A stretch of 64,000 nucleotides of DNA from an uncultured Thermoproteales archaeon (GCA_938027595.1 CALJAK010000001.1:62001-126000); one strand, 5' to 3'. Counted from the first letter of the stretch, positions 16,889 to 26,527 are shown. Translations and numbers: made by a program. Notes: generated by a model from the letters alone, not told the origin.

Positions 16889-17506
16889 ATGGCTGAGCCT
16901 CAAGTAGTGCCGAAATTCAGGTCAGGCGATGAACTAGATGTGAGTAAAGAGTTGGATGTGAACCTAGAAGAAATGCAAGTAGAGCGCGAAGAGAGTGAGG
17001 AGGATAAAAGACGGAATAGGAGAGTGCTAGTGATAAACAGCATTTTAGCAATTGTGGCGCCGGCTTTAATTCTCTCAGCTACCGCAACTGTCCCAACGCT
17101 CGGCGGCGCGGCTGGCGCAATTTTACCAAGTTTCTCTAGCTTTTTCGCTACACAATTTGGAGATGGGTTTGAAAAATTTTCCATCCCCGCCGTCCCCGGC
17201 GAGATTGTAAATTATGTAGGAGTTTCTAACGTTTGTAACAATGGAGATGGGGAGATGGTTGCCATCTTGAGTTTTAAAGGCGTGGTTAACCACACTCAAT
17301 TTACTCAACACGTGAGGACTTTCTATGTGTATTGGGTAGATGGCCCTGGCGTTGGTTTTGTAAATGGGACGATTGTAGCTACTCAAGCGCCTGTGGTTAT
17401 TCCACCTAATCAATGTAGAGCTATCGGAGTGCGCGTAGTGGTAGATGGGAATGTAGTCGTAAACCAACTTTTAGCTAGTTATAGAATAGACATAGAAACT
17501 GGGTGA
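16889..17506 (+). CDS. TasA-like single-span surface protein (candidate pilus subunit)
   Basis: A 205-residue protein with an acidic, charged N-terminal tail of about 45 residues (many E/D/R), one hydrophobic segment (about 47-65) and a beta-rich exported domain. Blocks VCNNGDG, LSFKGVV, HVRTFYVYW, PVVIPPNQCR and ASYRIDIETG align in order with the protein at 5171, showing common ancestry. The long charged region before the membrane segment is unusual for a signal peptide. TATA-like ATTAATATTATTAC lies ~25 nt before ATG 16889. It is convergent with DAHP synthase (8-nt gap) and flanked by 53-nt direct repeats. Pilus or biofilm-fibre function is inference. Confidence 0.65.
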   Translation: MAEPQVVPKFRSGDELDVSKELDVNLEEMQVEREESEEDKRRNRRVLVINSILAIVAPALILSATATVPTLGGAAGAILPSFSSFFATQFGDGFEKFSIPAVPGEIVNYVGVSNVCNNGDGEMVAILSFKGVVNHTQFTQHVRTFYVYWVDGPGVGFVNGTIVATQAPVVIPPNQCRAIGVRVVVDGNVVVNQLLASYRIDIETG

Positions 17507-17514
17507 CTTGCGGG

Positions 17515-18495
17515 TTATTGATGGGCAGTTAATTTAGCTAACTCTCTAGCTTTCGATATCAATTCTTCTAGTTGTTGAAACGTGAGTTGTTGTTTGGCGT
17601 CGCTCCACGCTTTGTCGGGATTTGGGTGAGTCTCTACTATCAACCCGTCTGCGCCCGCCGCTACTATCGCCAACGCCAGCGGCACTACGTACCGCCTGTC
17701 GCCAGCGGGGTGGCTGGGGTCTCCCAACACTGGCAAGTGTGTGTGTTGTTTTGCATATACAATTGCGCCGACGTCTAACGTGAAGCGTAGCGTTTTGTCG
17801 AAAGTTCTTATGCCCCTCTCTATTAACACTATGTCTCCGTTGCCGTGGAGCGCTACGTACTCTGCCGCTAGTAACCACTCCTCTACGGTGTTGGCGAAAC
17901 CTCTCTTCAACAACACGGGCTTGTTTGCCCTGCCGACTTTCTTCAACAGTGTGAAGTTCTGCATGTTCCTCGCGCCTATTTGTATAGCGTCTGCGTATTT
18001 AACTACCGTGGGGAGGTCCTCTGGGTCCATCAACTCGGTAGTCACCGGCAGCCCCACGGCGTCGCCGACTTTCCTCAACAACTGAAGACCTCTCTCGCCC
18101 AATCCCTGGAACGTGTAGGGGCTAGTCCTCGGTTTGAATGCACCGCCTCTCAGAGCGTCGCCGCCGGCTTTCTTGACTGCTTGCGCAGCCGCCATTATTT
18201 GCTCCTCCGTCTCTACTGCGCAGGGTCCGGCTATTATGTAAAGCCCCCGCCCCACTTCACTCTCGGCTATCTTCACTAGCGTAGTGTTGGGTTTCCACTG
18301 CCGAGATACTAATTGATACTCAGTCTTGAGTTCTATCACTGCTCTGACTGGCGTCTTCGCTTCTGTCTTGACCCCCGGCGGGGTGGCCACAATGTGGTGA
18401 CCCCAAAGTTCGACGTACCAAGCTGGCACCCCGGCGTTTTCTAACTCTTCTCTTAGTTGTTTTCCGCGGTCTCTCCCATCGACTATATACAACAT
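17515..18495 (-). CDS. aroG: 3-deoxy-7-phosphoheptulonate (DAHP) synthase, type I-beta
   Basis: Joins phosphoenolpyruvate and erythrose 4-phosphate as the first step of the shikimate pathway. The 326-residue protein has an N-terminal ferredoxin-like domain (about residues 1-65), as in Thermotoga-type enzymes where it binds Tyr/Phe for feedback. The TIM barrel contains IIAGPCAVE, GGAFKPRTSPYTFQG, VLLKRGF, LIERGIRTF and PVLGDPSHPAG. The promoter (ATTTAAATAG on the coding strand, about 18509-18520) lies inside or just beyond the 3' end of tyrS. A fragment of its 3' end is duplicated at 16744-16821. Confidence 0.95.
   Translation of the reverse strand: MLYIVDGRDRGKQLREELENAGVPAWYVELWGHHIVATPPGVKTEAKTPVRAVIELKTEYQLVSRQWKPNTTLVKIAESEVGRGLYIIAGPCAVETEEQIMAAAQAVKKAGGDALRGGAFKPRTSPYTFQGLGERGLQLLRKVGDAVGLPVTTELMDPEDLPTVVKYADAIQIGARNMQNFTLLKKVGRANKPVLLKRGFANTVEEWLLAAEYVALHGNGDIVLIERGIRTFDKTLRFTLDVGAIVYAKQHTHLPVLGDPSHPAGDRRYVVPLALAIVAAGADGLIVETHPNPDKAWSDAKQQLTFQQLEELISKARELAKLTAHQ
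17582..17634 (+). repeat. Direct repeat, copy 2, inside the DAHP synthase gene
   Basis: Partner of 16769-16821, same orientation, four transition differences. It encodes, on the minus strand, the VETHPNPDKAWSDAKQQLT region near the C-terminus of DAHP synthase. Confidence 0.85.
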
Positions 18496-18511
18496 GCCCC
18501 CTCTACATTCT

Positions 18512-19459
18512 CTATTTAAATTTTGTAAGCATCTCCACTAACCCCCTGACTACCGCCTCTTTGAGAGCTTGCGGAGTTACAACGCCCCGTCTGTAGTCCT
18601 CCGCCAGTTGAGTGGAGTTCTCGTACCGCCTGCCGCCTATTTCCAACGGTTGGTGGTATGGGATTAAGAGGTGTGCCGCTATTTCGTACACTGGGTTGAA
18701 TCTAACCTCGCCGGGGGGGCAGAACGCTGCCCATATCTTCTTGGCGATTTCCTCTTCGCTGTCTGTGATGAATATAGCGCTCTGCGGTTTCGACTTACTC
18801 ATTTTGTATATGGCGTATATCTCGTCCATCTCTCTGTGACTCCCCTCCATCCTACCGGCGCCGGAGAGAGAGGTAATTATGGGTGTGTGTATAGCGATGG
18901 GTTTCTTGTAGCCCAACCTCTCCGCTACGTCTCTAGCGAGCATGTGCGCTCTCCTCTGGTCCATGCCGCCGACGGCTACGTCCACATTTAGGTAGAATAT
19001 GTCCGCCACTTGCAGCACGGGGTACAGTAGTTTGGAGAAATCCACTTCTACCTCCTCAGCTCTCCTACCCATGACGGGCGTGGCGCGTTTGACTCTCGCC
19101 AGGGAGGTCTCTTTGGCTATCTTGAGCGCTAGTTGCCAGTATTGGGGGTCTCTCGTCACCTCCTCGCTGTATATGTACTTAAAGGGAGCTATTTTGTTCA
19201 AGACGGTAGTTATCTCTTCGCCGTGTTTTCTCAACTCCTCTATCGACCCCTTGTCATTTATCCAAGCGTGCCAAGTGGCCACCAACACCACTACGTCGAA
19301 GCCAGCTTCTCTCAACTCAGCTAGTTTGTACCCCCACACGAGCCACCCCACGTGGATTGGCCACAGTGGTTCAAACCCCAGATATGCGCGGCCGCCTCCG
19401 AGCCGCTCTAACTCGTCTAACGTGACTACCTCCACTACGTTTCTCAATAATCGCTCCAT
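18512..19459 (-). CDS. tyrS: Tyrosyl-tRNA synthetase
   Basis: Class I synthetase charging tRNA-Tyr. The 315-residue archaeal-type protein has the HIGH-equivalent PIHVGW near residues 34-39, the tyrosine-pocket motif VGGMDQRRAHMLARD, and the KMSKS loop in IYKMSKSK. The family's short C-terminal anticodon-binding region follows. It is divergent from the transketolase operon across a 35-nt gap and upstream of DAHP synthase on the same strand, placing tyrosine use next to tyrosine synthesis. Confidence 0.93.
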   Translation of the reverse strand: MERLLRNVVEVVTLDELERLGGGRAYLGFEPLWPIHVGWLVWGYKLAELREAGFDVVVLVATWHAWINDKGSIEELRKHGEEITTVLNKIAPFKYIYSEEVTRDPQYWQLALKIAKETSLARVKRATPVMGRRAEEVEVDFSKLLYPVLQVADIFYLNVDVAVGGMDQRRAHMLARDVAERLGYKKPIAIHTPIITSLSGAGRMEGSHREMDEIYAIYKMSKSKPQSAIFITDSEEEIAKKIWAAFCPPGEVRFNPVYEIAAHLLIPYHQPLEIGGRRYENSTQLAEDYRRGVVTPQALKEAVVRGLVEMLTKFK

Positions 19460-19494
19460 AGCTAGATAAAATATATTAAATATGTGTTTTTTCT
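19460..19494. promoter_or_regulatory. Short shared promoter between tyrS and the transketolase operon
   Basis: A 35-nt gap separates two divergent start codons (ATG 19459 and GTG 19495). It contains one A/T-rich block, AAAATATATTAAATATG, at about 19468-19484. With so little room, TATA recognition for both directions must use this one block. Confidence 0.6.
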
Positions 19495-20316
19495 GTGTCT
19501 CATGTCAGAGGGGTATCTGTCGAGAGGGGGGTTTCCCTAGAGACGTTAATTTGTAAAGCTAGGAAGTACATAGTGTTGATGGCTGCCTACGACCCCGGCA
19601 TACATCTCGGTTCCTCTCTCTCTGTGGTGGAGACAGTGGTGGCTCTCTACGGAAGCGGCAGGTTGAAGTTCAACATGGCCAACGGCGTGGATCGCAATTA
19701 TTTCGTCCTCTCCAAGGGGCACGCAATTCACGCAGTGTACGCAGTGGCCGCCGCCATGGGTTACCTCACTATAGACGAACTGCGGGAGACTGGCAGTTTG
19801 GGGAGCCGGCTTCAGAACCACCCCGAGGTGGACACTCCTTTCGTAGACGTGCCGAACTCCGGCAGTCTGGGGCAGGGCGTCTCGGTGGCTGTGGGTCTGG
19901 CGCTGGGGCTTAGGCTGAGGGGGAGGGCTAGCAGGGTTTACCTAGTGGTGGGCGACGGCGAGCTTGACGAGGGGCAGACTTGGGAGTCTCTCGCCGTGGC
20001 GGCGCACTACGGCTTGACTAACTTAGTCACAATTGTAGATGTGAACAACGTCCAGCTAGACGGCCGTAGTGACGAAGTGTTGCGCAAGGGGGACGTGGCT
20101 GGGAGATTCAGAGCGCTCGGTTTCCACGTGTTGGAGGTCGACGGGCATGACGTTGTGGAGATCTTGAATGCGCTGAGGGAGGCTGAAGAGAGCGCCAAGC
20201 CCGCGGTAGTGTTGGCATACACTGTGAGAGGCCGCGGCGTGTCGGCGGTGGAGAACACCGCCCGGCAGAGAATTTCTAGAGACGAAGCGTTGAAATACGC
20301 CGGGGACGTATGTTAG
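19495..20316 (+). CDS. Transketolase, N-terminal (TPP-binding) subunit
   Basis: First half of a split transketolase (273 residues). It carries the thiamine-diphosphate motif VVGDGELDEGQTWE...VDVNN and the substrate-pocket segments HLGSSLS and LSKGHAIHA. With the next gene it makes erythrose 4-phosphate, the DAHP synthase substrate, in an organism likely to lack the oxidative pentose phosphate route. GTG 19495 is used because the open frame begins there; an out-of-frame ATG is at 19502. It overlaps the C-terminal subunit gene by 7 nt. Confidence 0.92.
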   Translation: MSHVRGVSVERGVSLETLICKARKYIVLMAAYDPGIHLGSSLSVVETVVALYGSGRLKFNMANGVDRNYFVLSKGHAIHAVYAVAAAMGYLTIDELRETGSLGSRLQNHPEVDTPFVDVPNSGSLGQGVSVAVGLALGLRLRGRASRVYLVVGDGELDEGQTWESLAVAAHYGLTNLVTIVDVNNVQLDGRSDEVLRKGDVAGRFRALGFHVLEVDGHDVVEILNALREAEESAKPAVVLAYTVRGRGVSAVENTARQRISRDEALKYAGDVC

Positions 20317-21254
20317 ACTTGGAGATTCTAACGCCGCGGGAAGCGTTGGGCAGAGCGCTGGCGGACCTGGGCGACATGCGTGAAGACGTGGTGGTGATTG
20401 TGGCGGACACTGGGGAGACTACTAGAGCTAAACTATTCGCCGAGAGACATCCAACCCGCTTCTTCAACGTGGGTATCGCGGAGCAAGCCATGGTGGGGGT
20501 AGCTGCCGGCCTCGCCATGGTTGGCTTCACTCCCTTTGCTTTGACTTTCGCTAGTTTTATGACGAGAGCTTGGGAGCAAGCTAGAAACACAGTGGACAGA
20601 CTAGCTCTACCAGTGCGGTTAGTGGGGACTCACGCGGGTTTTGCAGACGCTTACGACGGCCCCTCGCACCAAATGTTAGAAGACTTGGCTCTATTCAGGG
20701 TGTTGTACAACTTCACAGTGTTGGCGCCTGCGGATTCGTGCGAAGTGTACAAGGCGACTACAGCCTCTGCGTTGGTGAGGGGGCCAGTGTACATGAGAGT
20801 GGGGCGCGATTTCCACATCCCAACTACGTGTCACATGTACGACAAGTTCGAAGTGGGTAAGGCGTATGTGGCTTTGGAGGGGAGTGACGTGGCTATATTC
20901 ACTACGGGCGTGGTGCTTCCGTTCGCCGTGGAGGCTGCCCGTCTGTTGAGAGACAGAGATATCTCAGCCGCTGTGGTGCACTTCCCCACAGTGAAGCCGC
21001 TGGATTTTTCGCAAGTGGAGAAATTCGCCGCTGCAACCGGCGCAGTGTTGACTGTGGAGGAACATTCGACACACGGCGGTTTTGGGTCGGCGGTGGCTGA
21101 ATATTTAGCTCAAGTCAAACCCACCAAAATGGCCATAATGGGACTCAAGTCGTACGGCAGAACTGCCAAGAGTCCCATGGAGCTCTATCAATACTTCGGG
21201 CTGACGGCTGAAAACATATCGGCGCGGGCGGAGGAGTTAGTGAGGTTGCGATGA
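20310..21254 (+). CDS. Transketolase, C-terminal subunit
   Basis: Second half of the split transketolase (314 residues). It has the pyrimidine-binding domain with the TPP-activating Glu in [18 protein letters not shown], and a C-terminal domain with [15 protein letters not shown]. It overlaps the N-terminal subunit and AroB (ATGA), showing coupling of erythrose-4-phosphate supply to the shikimate pathway. Confidence 0.93.
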   Translation: MLDLEILTPREALGRALADLGDMREDVVVIVADTGETTRAKLFAERHPTRFFNVGIAEQAMVGVAAGLAMVGFTPFALTFASFMTRAWEQARNTVDRLALPVRLVGTHAGFADAYDGPSHQMLEDLALFRVLYNFTVLAPADSCEVYKATTASALVRGPVYMRVGRDFHIPTTCHMYDKFEVGKAYVALEGSDVAIFTTGVVLPFAVEAARLLRDRDISAAVVHFPTVKPLDFSQVEKFAAATGAVLTVEEHSTHGGFGSAVAEYLAQVKPTKMAIMGLKSYGRTAKSPMELYQYFGLTAENISARAEELVRLR

Positions 21255-22255
21255 GGTTTTTCTACCGCCACAGCCGCGGCGTGACGGAGGTAGTGGTGGG
21301 CGCAGGGTTGGAGTACGACGTGGAGAACGCCGTGTTGTTAATTGAGGAGGGCCTCCGCCCCCCCATCGCTGGTGTCCCCACCATGACGCTGAGTGGTGGG
21401 GAGGAGGTGAAGAGTTTGGAGTCTTTGGTTGAGGTGTATCAATTCTTGGCGAAGGCTGGCGTGGATAGATCCAGCACGATAGTGGCAGTTGGCGGCGGTG
21501 CGCTTTTGGATCTCGCCACTTTCGCCGCCGGTACGTACATGAGGGGCGTGGGGTTAGTCAACGTGCCCACTACTCTCCTCGCCATGGTGGACGCTGGGCT
21601 GGGGGGAAAGGGGGCGGTGGACTGGGGGCCCGTGAAGAATTTAGTGGGTGTCTTCTACCAACCCAAAGCCGTGTTGTGTGATTTGTCTTGGCTGGGGACT
21701 CTGCCCGACAGAGTTTTCCGCTCCGCGTTGGCTGAGGTGGTTAAGTACGGCGTTTCGCTGGATTTTGATTTCTACAAGTGGCTTTGGGAAAACCGCAATT
21801 CTATAATCGCTAGAGACGTGAAGACTGTGGGTGAGTTGGTGTTTCGCTCTCTAAAAACTAAAGCGGCGGTGGTGGAGGTGGACGAGTTCGAGGAGAGGGG
21901 CATTCGGCAAGTGTTGAACGTGGGTCACACAGTGGGTCACGCCGTGGAGCGACTGGCGGGTGTGTTACACGGCGAGGCGGTGTCGGTGGGCATAGTGGCT
22001 GAGTTGCAGCTCTCGAGAGAATTGGGGTACTTAAGCGAGAGGGAGGTGGAGGAGGTGTCTGCCCTCCTGCGGTTTTTTGGCCTCCCCACGGCGGTGGGGG
22101 GGAAGCTGGAGGAAGCCGCGGCGTTGGTTAAATTCGACAAGAAGAAGAGGGGGAGTCACATCTACATGCCTGTGGTAGTTAAGTTGGGCAAGTGGATTTT
22201 GGAGAGAGTGTCCATGGACGACGTGGTTAGAGCGCTTGGGTATGTTTTGCATTAG
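21251..22255 (+). CDS. aroB: 3-dehydroquinate synthase
   Basis: Converts DAHP to 3-dehydroquinate using NAD and a divalent metal. The 334-residue protein has the NAD-binding loop [19 protein letters not shown], the substrate segment [20 protein letters not shown], and the metal-binding helix [16 protein letters not shown] 21251 overlaps the transketolase stop. It is the class I AroB enzyme, not the alternative archaeal AroB'. The next gene, aroA, overlaps its 3' end. Confidence 0.95.
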   Translation: MRFFYRHSRGVTEVVVGAGLEYDVENAVLLIEEGLRPPIAGVPTMTLSGGEEVKSLESLVEVYQFLAKAGVDRSSTIVAVGGGALLDLATFAAGTYMRGVGLVNVPTTLLAMVDAGLGGKGAVDWGPVKNLVGVFYQPKAVLCDLSWLGTLPDRVFRSALAEVVKYGVSLDFDFYKWLWENRNSIIARDVKTVGELVFRSLKTKAAVVEVDEFEERGIRQVLNVGHTVGHAVERLAGVLHGEAVSVGIVAELQLSRELGYLSEREVEEVSALLRFFGLPTAVGGKLEEAAALVKFDKKKRGSHIYMPVVVKLGKWILERVSMDDVVRALGYVLH

Positions 22256-23450
22256 CCGCGGTAGGCTGGAGGGTAAGTTTAGAGCACCCCCGTCGAAACC
22301 CATGTCGCAGCGGTATCTCCTGGCGGCGGCGTTGGCTGAGGGACTCACTGAAGTGAGGGGAGTGGAGTGGAGTGACGACTTTGTGGCGATGTTTAGGTCA
22401 GTGCAGCCGCTCGCCAGAGTTACCGCTTTGGGTGATTCGGTTTTTGTAGAGAGGAGAGAACCCGACGTGTATAGAGCGTTTAACGTGTTGGAGAGTGGCT
22501 TCACTCTGCGTACGTCGGTGGCGGTTTACGCCGGCGTGCCGGGCGTAACGGCTATTTACTTCGGCGGCACCTTGAGGGGGAGGCCGGTAGATGACTTAGT
22601 GGGGGTGTTGAGGAGAGTGACGGAGGTGGAGAAATTGCCCGGCGCCATTTTGATAATTGGGAGGAGACTGCCGCGGTTGGAGGTAGAGATTAGAGCAGAC
22701 GTCTCTTCGCAATACATCTCTGGACTCATGTACCTAGCCACCTTAGCCGAGGGGGGCGGGGTAGTGAAGCCAGTGGGGGAGAGGAAGTCTTGGAGTTACG
22801 TGGAGGCCACGGCCGCTGTGTTGGAGAAATTCGGCGCTGGGGTGAAGATGAGCGACGTGGTGGAGGTGCGGGGGTCTCTGCGCAGTCCCGGAGTTTTGAC
22901 AACTCCAGCTGACTACAGTCTGGCGGCTTTTCTACTGGCGACCGGCGCCGTGACTGGCGGTTGGGTGGAGGTGACTGGCCCCCCGGGGGATTTGGACAGG
23001 GGGGTTGTGGACATATTTAGAGAAATGGGGGCTCGCGTTGAGGTGTCTCCACATGCCGTGTTTGTGAGTGGGGGGTTTTACAGAGGCGTCGAGGTAGATC
23101 TCGGGTTCAACCCCGACTTGGTGATGCCTGTGGCTCTCGCGGCGGCTTTCGTGGAAGACGTCACTGTGGTGAGGGGAGTGGAGCACTTGCGCTACAAAGA
23201 GAGCAACAGGGTGGAGACTGTTCTCGACGTCTTGAGGCGGCTTGGCGTCTGGGCTGAGTACAGAAACGGTGCTCTGCGGATCAGGGGGCCCCCTACGGCT
23301 AGAGACGTCTACTTCTCTACCCACGGCGACCATAGGATTGGCCTCATGGCTATGGCGGCGGCGAGAGCAGTGGGTGGCTGCGTTGACGACATCTCGCCGG
23401 TGGCTAAGTCGTGGCCAACTTTTATATTGTACATGTCTCAACCGCCGTGA
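22242..23450 (+). CDS. aroA: 5-enolpyruvylshikimate-3-phosphate synthase
   Basis: Adds enolpyruvate from PEP to shikimate 3-phosphate. The 402-residue protein has the two-domain inside-out barrel with [50 protein letters not shown] and [15 protein letters not shown]. It is slightly shorter than bacterial enzymes. ATG 22242 is preferred over TTG 22236. It overlaps aroB by 14 nt and the epimerase gene by 4 nt. Confidence 0.95.
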   Translation: MFCISRGRLEGKFRAPPSKPMSQRYLLAAALAEGLTEVRGVEWSDDFVAMFRSVQPLARVTALGDSVFVERREPDVYRAFNVLESGFTLRTSVAVYAGVPGVTAIYFGGTLRGRPVDDLVGVLRRVTEVEKLPGAILIIGRRLPRLEVEIRADVSSQYISGLMYLATLAEGGGVVKPVGERKSWSYVEATAAVLEKFGAGVKMSDVVEVRGSLRSPGVLTTPADYSLAAFLLATGAVTGGWVEVTGPPGDLDRGVVDIFREMGARVEVSPHAVFVSGGFYRGVEVDLGFNPDLVMPVALAAAFVEDVTVVRGVEHLRYKESNRVETVLDVLRRLGVWAEYRNGALRIRGPPTARDVYFSTHGDHRIGLMAMAAARAVGGCVDDISPVAKSWPTFILYMSQPP

Positions 23451-24388
23451 GGGTGGTGGTCACCGGGGGGGCCGGTTTCATTGGTAGTCACTTAGTAGAC
23501 CGCCTAGTGGAGGCTGGCTTTGACGTGGTGGTGGTGGACAACTTCTCCAGTGGCCGGCGGGAGTTCGTCAACGACTCTGCAGAGTTACACGTGAGAGATA
23601 TCAAGGAGAGAGACTGGGGGGTGGGGGTTCGGGGGGACGTGGTGTTTCACCTAGCCGCCAACCCCGAGGTTAGGTTATCCACCACCGAGCCCGCGGTGCA
23701 TTTCGAAGAGAACGTGGTGGCTACTTTCAACGTGTTGGAGTGGGCGCGGCAGACTGGCGTGAGGACTGTAGTGTTTGCCTCCTCCTCTACTGTCTACGGC
23801 GATGCGCAAGTGATGCCGACGCCGGAGGACGAGCCCTATGCCCCCATTTCTATCTATGGCGCTGCCAAAGCCGCCGGCGAGGTTATGTGCGGCACTTACG
23901 CCAGGCTTTACGGCGTTAGGTGTCTAGTGTTGCGGTATGCCAACGTTGTGGGGCCCAGATTGCGCCACGGCGTTATATACGACTTCATAATGAAGTTGAA
24001 GAGAGACCCACACGTGTTGGAAGTGTTGGGCGACGGCACGCAGCGAAAGAGTTATCTCTATGTCAAAGACGCCGTGGACGCCACGTTGGCGGCTTGGGAG
24101 AAATTTGAAGAGACGGGGTCCACACACCTCGTCTTAAACGTGGGGAATCTTGACTCTATAAAAGTCCTCGAGATTGCTAACATTGTCTCGAGTGTTTTGG
24201 GACTCAAGCCGGAGATTAAGCTGGCTCTAGCCACTAGAGACGGGAGGGGGTGGCTGGGGGACGTGAAGTACATGACTCTCTCCGTGGCGAAACTTGTGGA
24301 TTTCGCCGGCTGGAAGCCAACCATGTCTAGCGCCGAGGCTGTCAGAAAAGCCGCAGAAGACTTGGCGAGAGAGCTGTGGACACCCTAG
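23447..24388 (+). CDS. NAD-dependent nucleotide-sugar epimerase/dehydratase (GalE-like)
   Basis: A 313-residue extended short-chain dehydrogenase. It has the Rossmann motif VVVTGGAGFIGSHL at the N-terminus, SSTVYG with the catalytic Ser/Thr, and YxxxK in SIYGAAKAAGE. It probably acts on a UDP- or dTDP-sugar such as UDP-glucose, feeding glycosylation. GTG 23447 overlaps the aroA stop (GTGA), so it is co-translated with shikimate genes although its function is unrelated. Exact substrate unknown. Confidence 0.9.
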   Translation: MRVVVTGGAGFIGSHLVDRLVEAGFDVVVVDNFSSGRREFVNDSAELHVRDIKERDWGVGVRGDVVFHLAANPEVRLSTTEPAVHFEENVVATFNVLEWARQTGVRTVVFASSSTVYGDAQVMPTPEDEPYAPISIYGAAKAAGEVMCGTYARLYGVRCLVLRYANVVGPRLRHGVIYDFIMKLKRDPHVLEVLGDGTQRKSYLYVKDAVDATLAAWEKFEETGSTHLVLNVGNLDSIKVLEIANIVSSVLGLKPEIKLALATRDGRGWLGDVKYMTLSVAKLVDFAGWKPTMSSAEAVRKAAEDLARELWTP

Positions 24389-24402
24389 TGGCTGGGGTTC
24401 TC

Positions 24403-25419
24403 CTAGTGGCTGTGGTTTTGTACACTCTGTTTAGATATAAGTGCAACTCTCCTACCTAAGTGGAGCCACTCGGGGGTTTCCTCTACCAACTTGGGCACCT
24501 CGTCGAAGTTGTGCGTTGTGTATATCGGCTTCACGACTCCGGCGGCGACTAGTTGGAGCACCTCCTCTAAGTCTCTCCTGCCGCCCTGGATCACTGGCAG
24601 TATTTCTATCTCTTTCAGTATGAGTAACCCCAGCGGCACGGCAGCCGGCTTGGGGTCTATGTTTCCAATTAGAGCCACTTTCCCACCCCAGTTTAGAGAT
24701 CTGACTGTCTGTTCCAACGTCGGCCCGCCCACAGCCTCCACAGCCCCGTCCGCACCGCCGAGTTTTTTCACCTCTCCGGCGAATTCCCTCTCTGTCACTA
24801 CGTAGTCCGCGAATTTAGCTACATGTTCAGCTTTGGCGGCGCTGGTGATTGCAATGACTTTGGCGCCTGTGGCTTTCGCAATCTGTACGGCGTGTATCCC
24901 AACGCCTCCGCCGGCGCCGGTGACTAAGATCTGTCTAGCTGGCGAGATCTTCCTAACTCCCCTGAACACTGTGGAGAGGACACAAGCGGCGAACGACGCC
25001 GCCTCTAGCGACACGTTGTTGGGCACTTTGACGAGAGATTTGGAGTCTGCGGATATGTACTCCGCGAATGCCCCCGGGAGGTCTTCTCCATACACTTTCC
25101 TACTGGGGCAGAGGTACTCTCTGCCGGATTTGCAATAGTCGCACTGGCCGCAATACTCGTACATCATGCCGGCGACTCTGTCGCCCGGCTTTAAGTCAAC
25201 CACGCCAGCCCCCACCTCCTCCACTACCCCGGCGAATTCATGACCCGGCACTACCGGCAGTTTGACTCTCGGCGAGAAGCCGCGCCAAGTTAGATAGTCT
25301 CTGTAACAAACGCCAGCCGCCGCTATGCGCACAATTACTCTACCGGCGGCGGCGTTTGGCTTCTCTGTCTCTATAGAGACAATGGGGTCCCCAAAACCGC
25401 GGAGCATGAATGCGCGCAT
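24403..25419 (-). CDS. Zinc-containing alcohol dehydrogenase / MDR-family reductase
   Basis: A 338-residue medium-chain dehydrogenase. Catalytic zinc ligands are in AAGVCYRDYLTWRG and VVPGHEFAGVVEEVG, a four-Cys structural zinc lobe is in CGQCDYCKSGREYLC, and the NAD(P) fold is in VTGAGGGVGIHAVQ. It probably oxidises or reduces an alcohol, aldehyde or enoyl compound. Some related crenarchaeal enzymes are acryloyl-CoA reductases, which cannot be told apart here. It follows the PhoH-KH gene by 1 nt on the same strand and is convergent with the epimerase. Confidence 0.88.
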   Translation of the reverse strand: MRAFMLRGFGDPIVSIETEKPNAAAGRVIVRIAAAGVCYRDYLTWRGFSPRVKLPVVPGHEFAGVVEEVGAGVVDLKPGDRVAGMMYEYCGQCDYCKSGREYLCPSRKVYGEDLPGAFAEYISADSKSLVKVPNNVSLEAASFAACVLSTVFRGVRKISPARQILVTGAGGGVGIHAVQIAKATGAKVIAITSAAKAEHVAKFADYVVTEREFAGEVKKLGGADGAVEAVGGPTLEQTVRSLNWGGKVALIGNIDPKPAAVPLGLLILKEIEILPVIQGGRRDLEEVLQLVAAGVVKPIYTTHNFDEVPKLVEETPEWLHLGRRVALISKQSVQNHSH

Positions 25420-25420
25420 G

Positions 25421-26527
25421 TTACTCCACCTCCATGGCTTTCACTCCTATGTCTAACAATCTCTTGAATATCCTATCCATCAGCCTTATGTAAACACCTC
25501 TGGGTCCTATAAACGTACCGAACTCATTCTTCTTGACGTATACCGCTAGCTCAGACCCGGCGAAGTCCGCGTCGGTGATGTGTTTAGTAATCCAACTGAC
25601 TGGATGCATTGTCCTAACCCACTGTTTGAAGTCTAGAGTGGCTTCCAACACCCGTAGCCGCGCCCCAACCTCGCTCTCGATGTTTCTAATCCTCTCGCCG
25701 CCGCGGCCCACCAACCGCCCCAACTGCCCCTCTTTCACAATCAACAATGCGTCTGGCGCCCCCTCGCTCTTCACGCCTAGAGCTTCTTTGTCAGTCTTGA
25801 ACTCTACTGCAGAAATCACGTCGGCGTCTGGAGCGTACACTCTCGCAGTTTCGTAAATATGACTCTCCACCTCGGTGAGTTGCCTCTTCCGCATGCGTAA
25901 TTCTAACGCTAGCTTTATCCCCCGCCTAGCGCCGGGTCTCACTATGTCTTTCACTCCCAAGTCCACCACTTCTGCCTTCTCTTCACCCATCAACGCCTCT
26001 CTGAGCAGAGTAGCGCCGTCTCTCCCGCTGGTTTTTTGAAATATTGGGTCTCCAGCCACTATCAACCTACTCCCCCGCCCCAGCCTCAGCAGCACTTCCG
26101 CGGCGCTTTCGGGTTTCACGTTTTGCGCGTCGTCGAGGAAAATCACTACGTTGTCAAACGTCCTGCCCCTGAGGTAAGACACGTCAGTGACGGTGACTTT
26201 CTCTTCTCTCAACATCTTCTCCACCTGCGCCTTGTCCACATATGGACTTAGTATGTCCTCTAGGTAGGTAGAGGCGATTTTGTAGTACATTTCTCCAAGT
26301 CGCTCTGGCGTTACCACCTCGCCCACCGCCACGTCCACCACCGGCCTGGCGATAATCAACCTCTTGGCTTTCCCAGTCTCCACTGCCCAGATGCCGTAGG
26401 CTATGCTCAACAACGACTTGCCGGTGCCCGTGGGGCCGAAGAGACCCACCAACTCCACCTCTGGGTCTTTCAACACGTTGACTGCTCGCTCTTGTCCCAG
26501 TGTCATTGGTTTTATTTTGTCTAACAC
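25421..26527 (-). CDS. PhoH-like ATPase with C-terminal KH domain
   Basis: A 368-residue RNA-linked P-loop ATPase. Walker A is GLFGPTGTGKSLLS (about residues 28-41), and the Walker B-like site is VIFLDDAQNVKPE. A PhoH domain runs to about 200. After a linker, a KH-type RNA-binding motif VGRGGERIRNIESEVGARLRV begins near 270, and a second GPRGVYIRLMDRIFKRL segment follows. The fusion points to a role in RNA metabolism or quality control. GTG 26527 lies ~22 nt from a shared TATA box used also by the divergent NUDIX gene. It is cotranscribed with the alcohol dehydrogenase. Confidence 0.88.
   Translation of the reverse strand: MLDKIKPMTLGQERAVNVLKDPEVELVGLFGPTGTGKSLLSIAYGIWAVETGKAKRLIIARPVVDVAVGEVVTPERLGEMYYKIASTYLEDILSPYVDKAQVEKMLREEKVTVTDVSYLRGRTFDNVVIFLDDAQNVKPESAAEVLLRLGRGSRLIVAGDPIFQKTSGRDGATLLREALMGEEKAEVVDLGVKDIVRPGARRGIKLALELRMRKRQLTEVESHIYETARVYAPDADVISAVEFKTDKEALGVKSEGAPDALLIVKEGQLGRLVGRGGERIRNIESEVGARLRVLEATLDFKQWVRTMHPVSWITKHITDADFAGSELAVYVKKNEFGTFIGPRGVYIRLMDRIFKRLLDIGVKAMEVE

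Noticed and set aside
24388-24459. A 23-codon hydrophobic ORF (MAGVLLVAVVLYTLF...) starting on the epimerase stop codon
   Set aside because: It could be a small membrane peptide coupled to the epimerase gene, but it overlaps the convergent dehydrogenase gene and nothing beyond hydrophobicity supports it.
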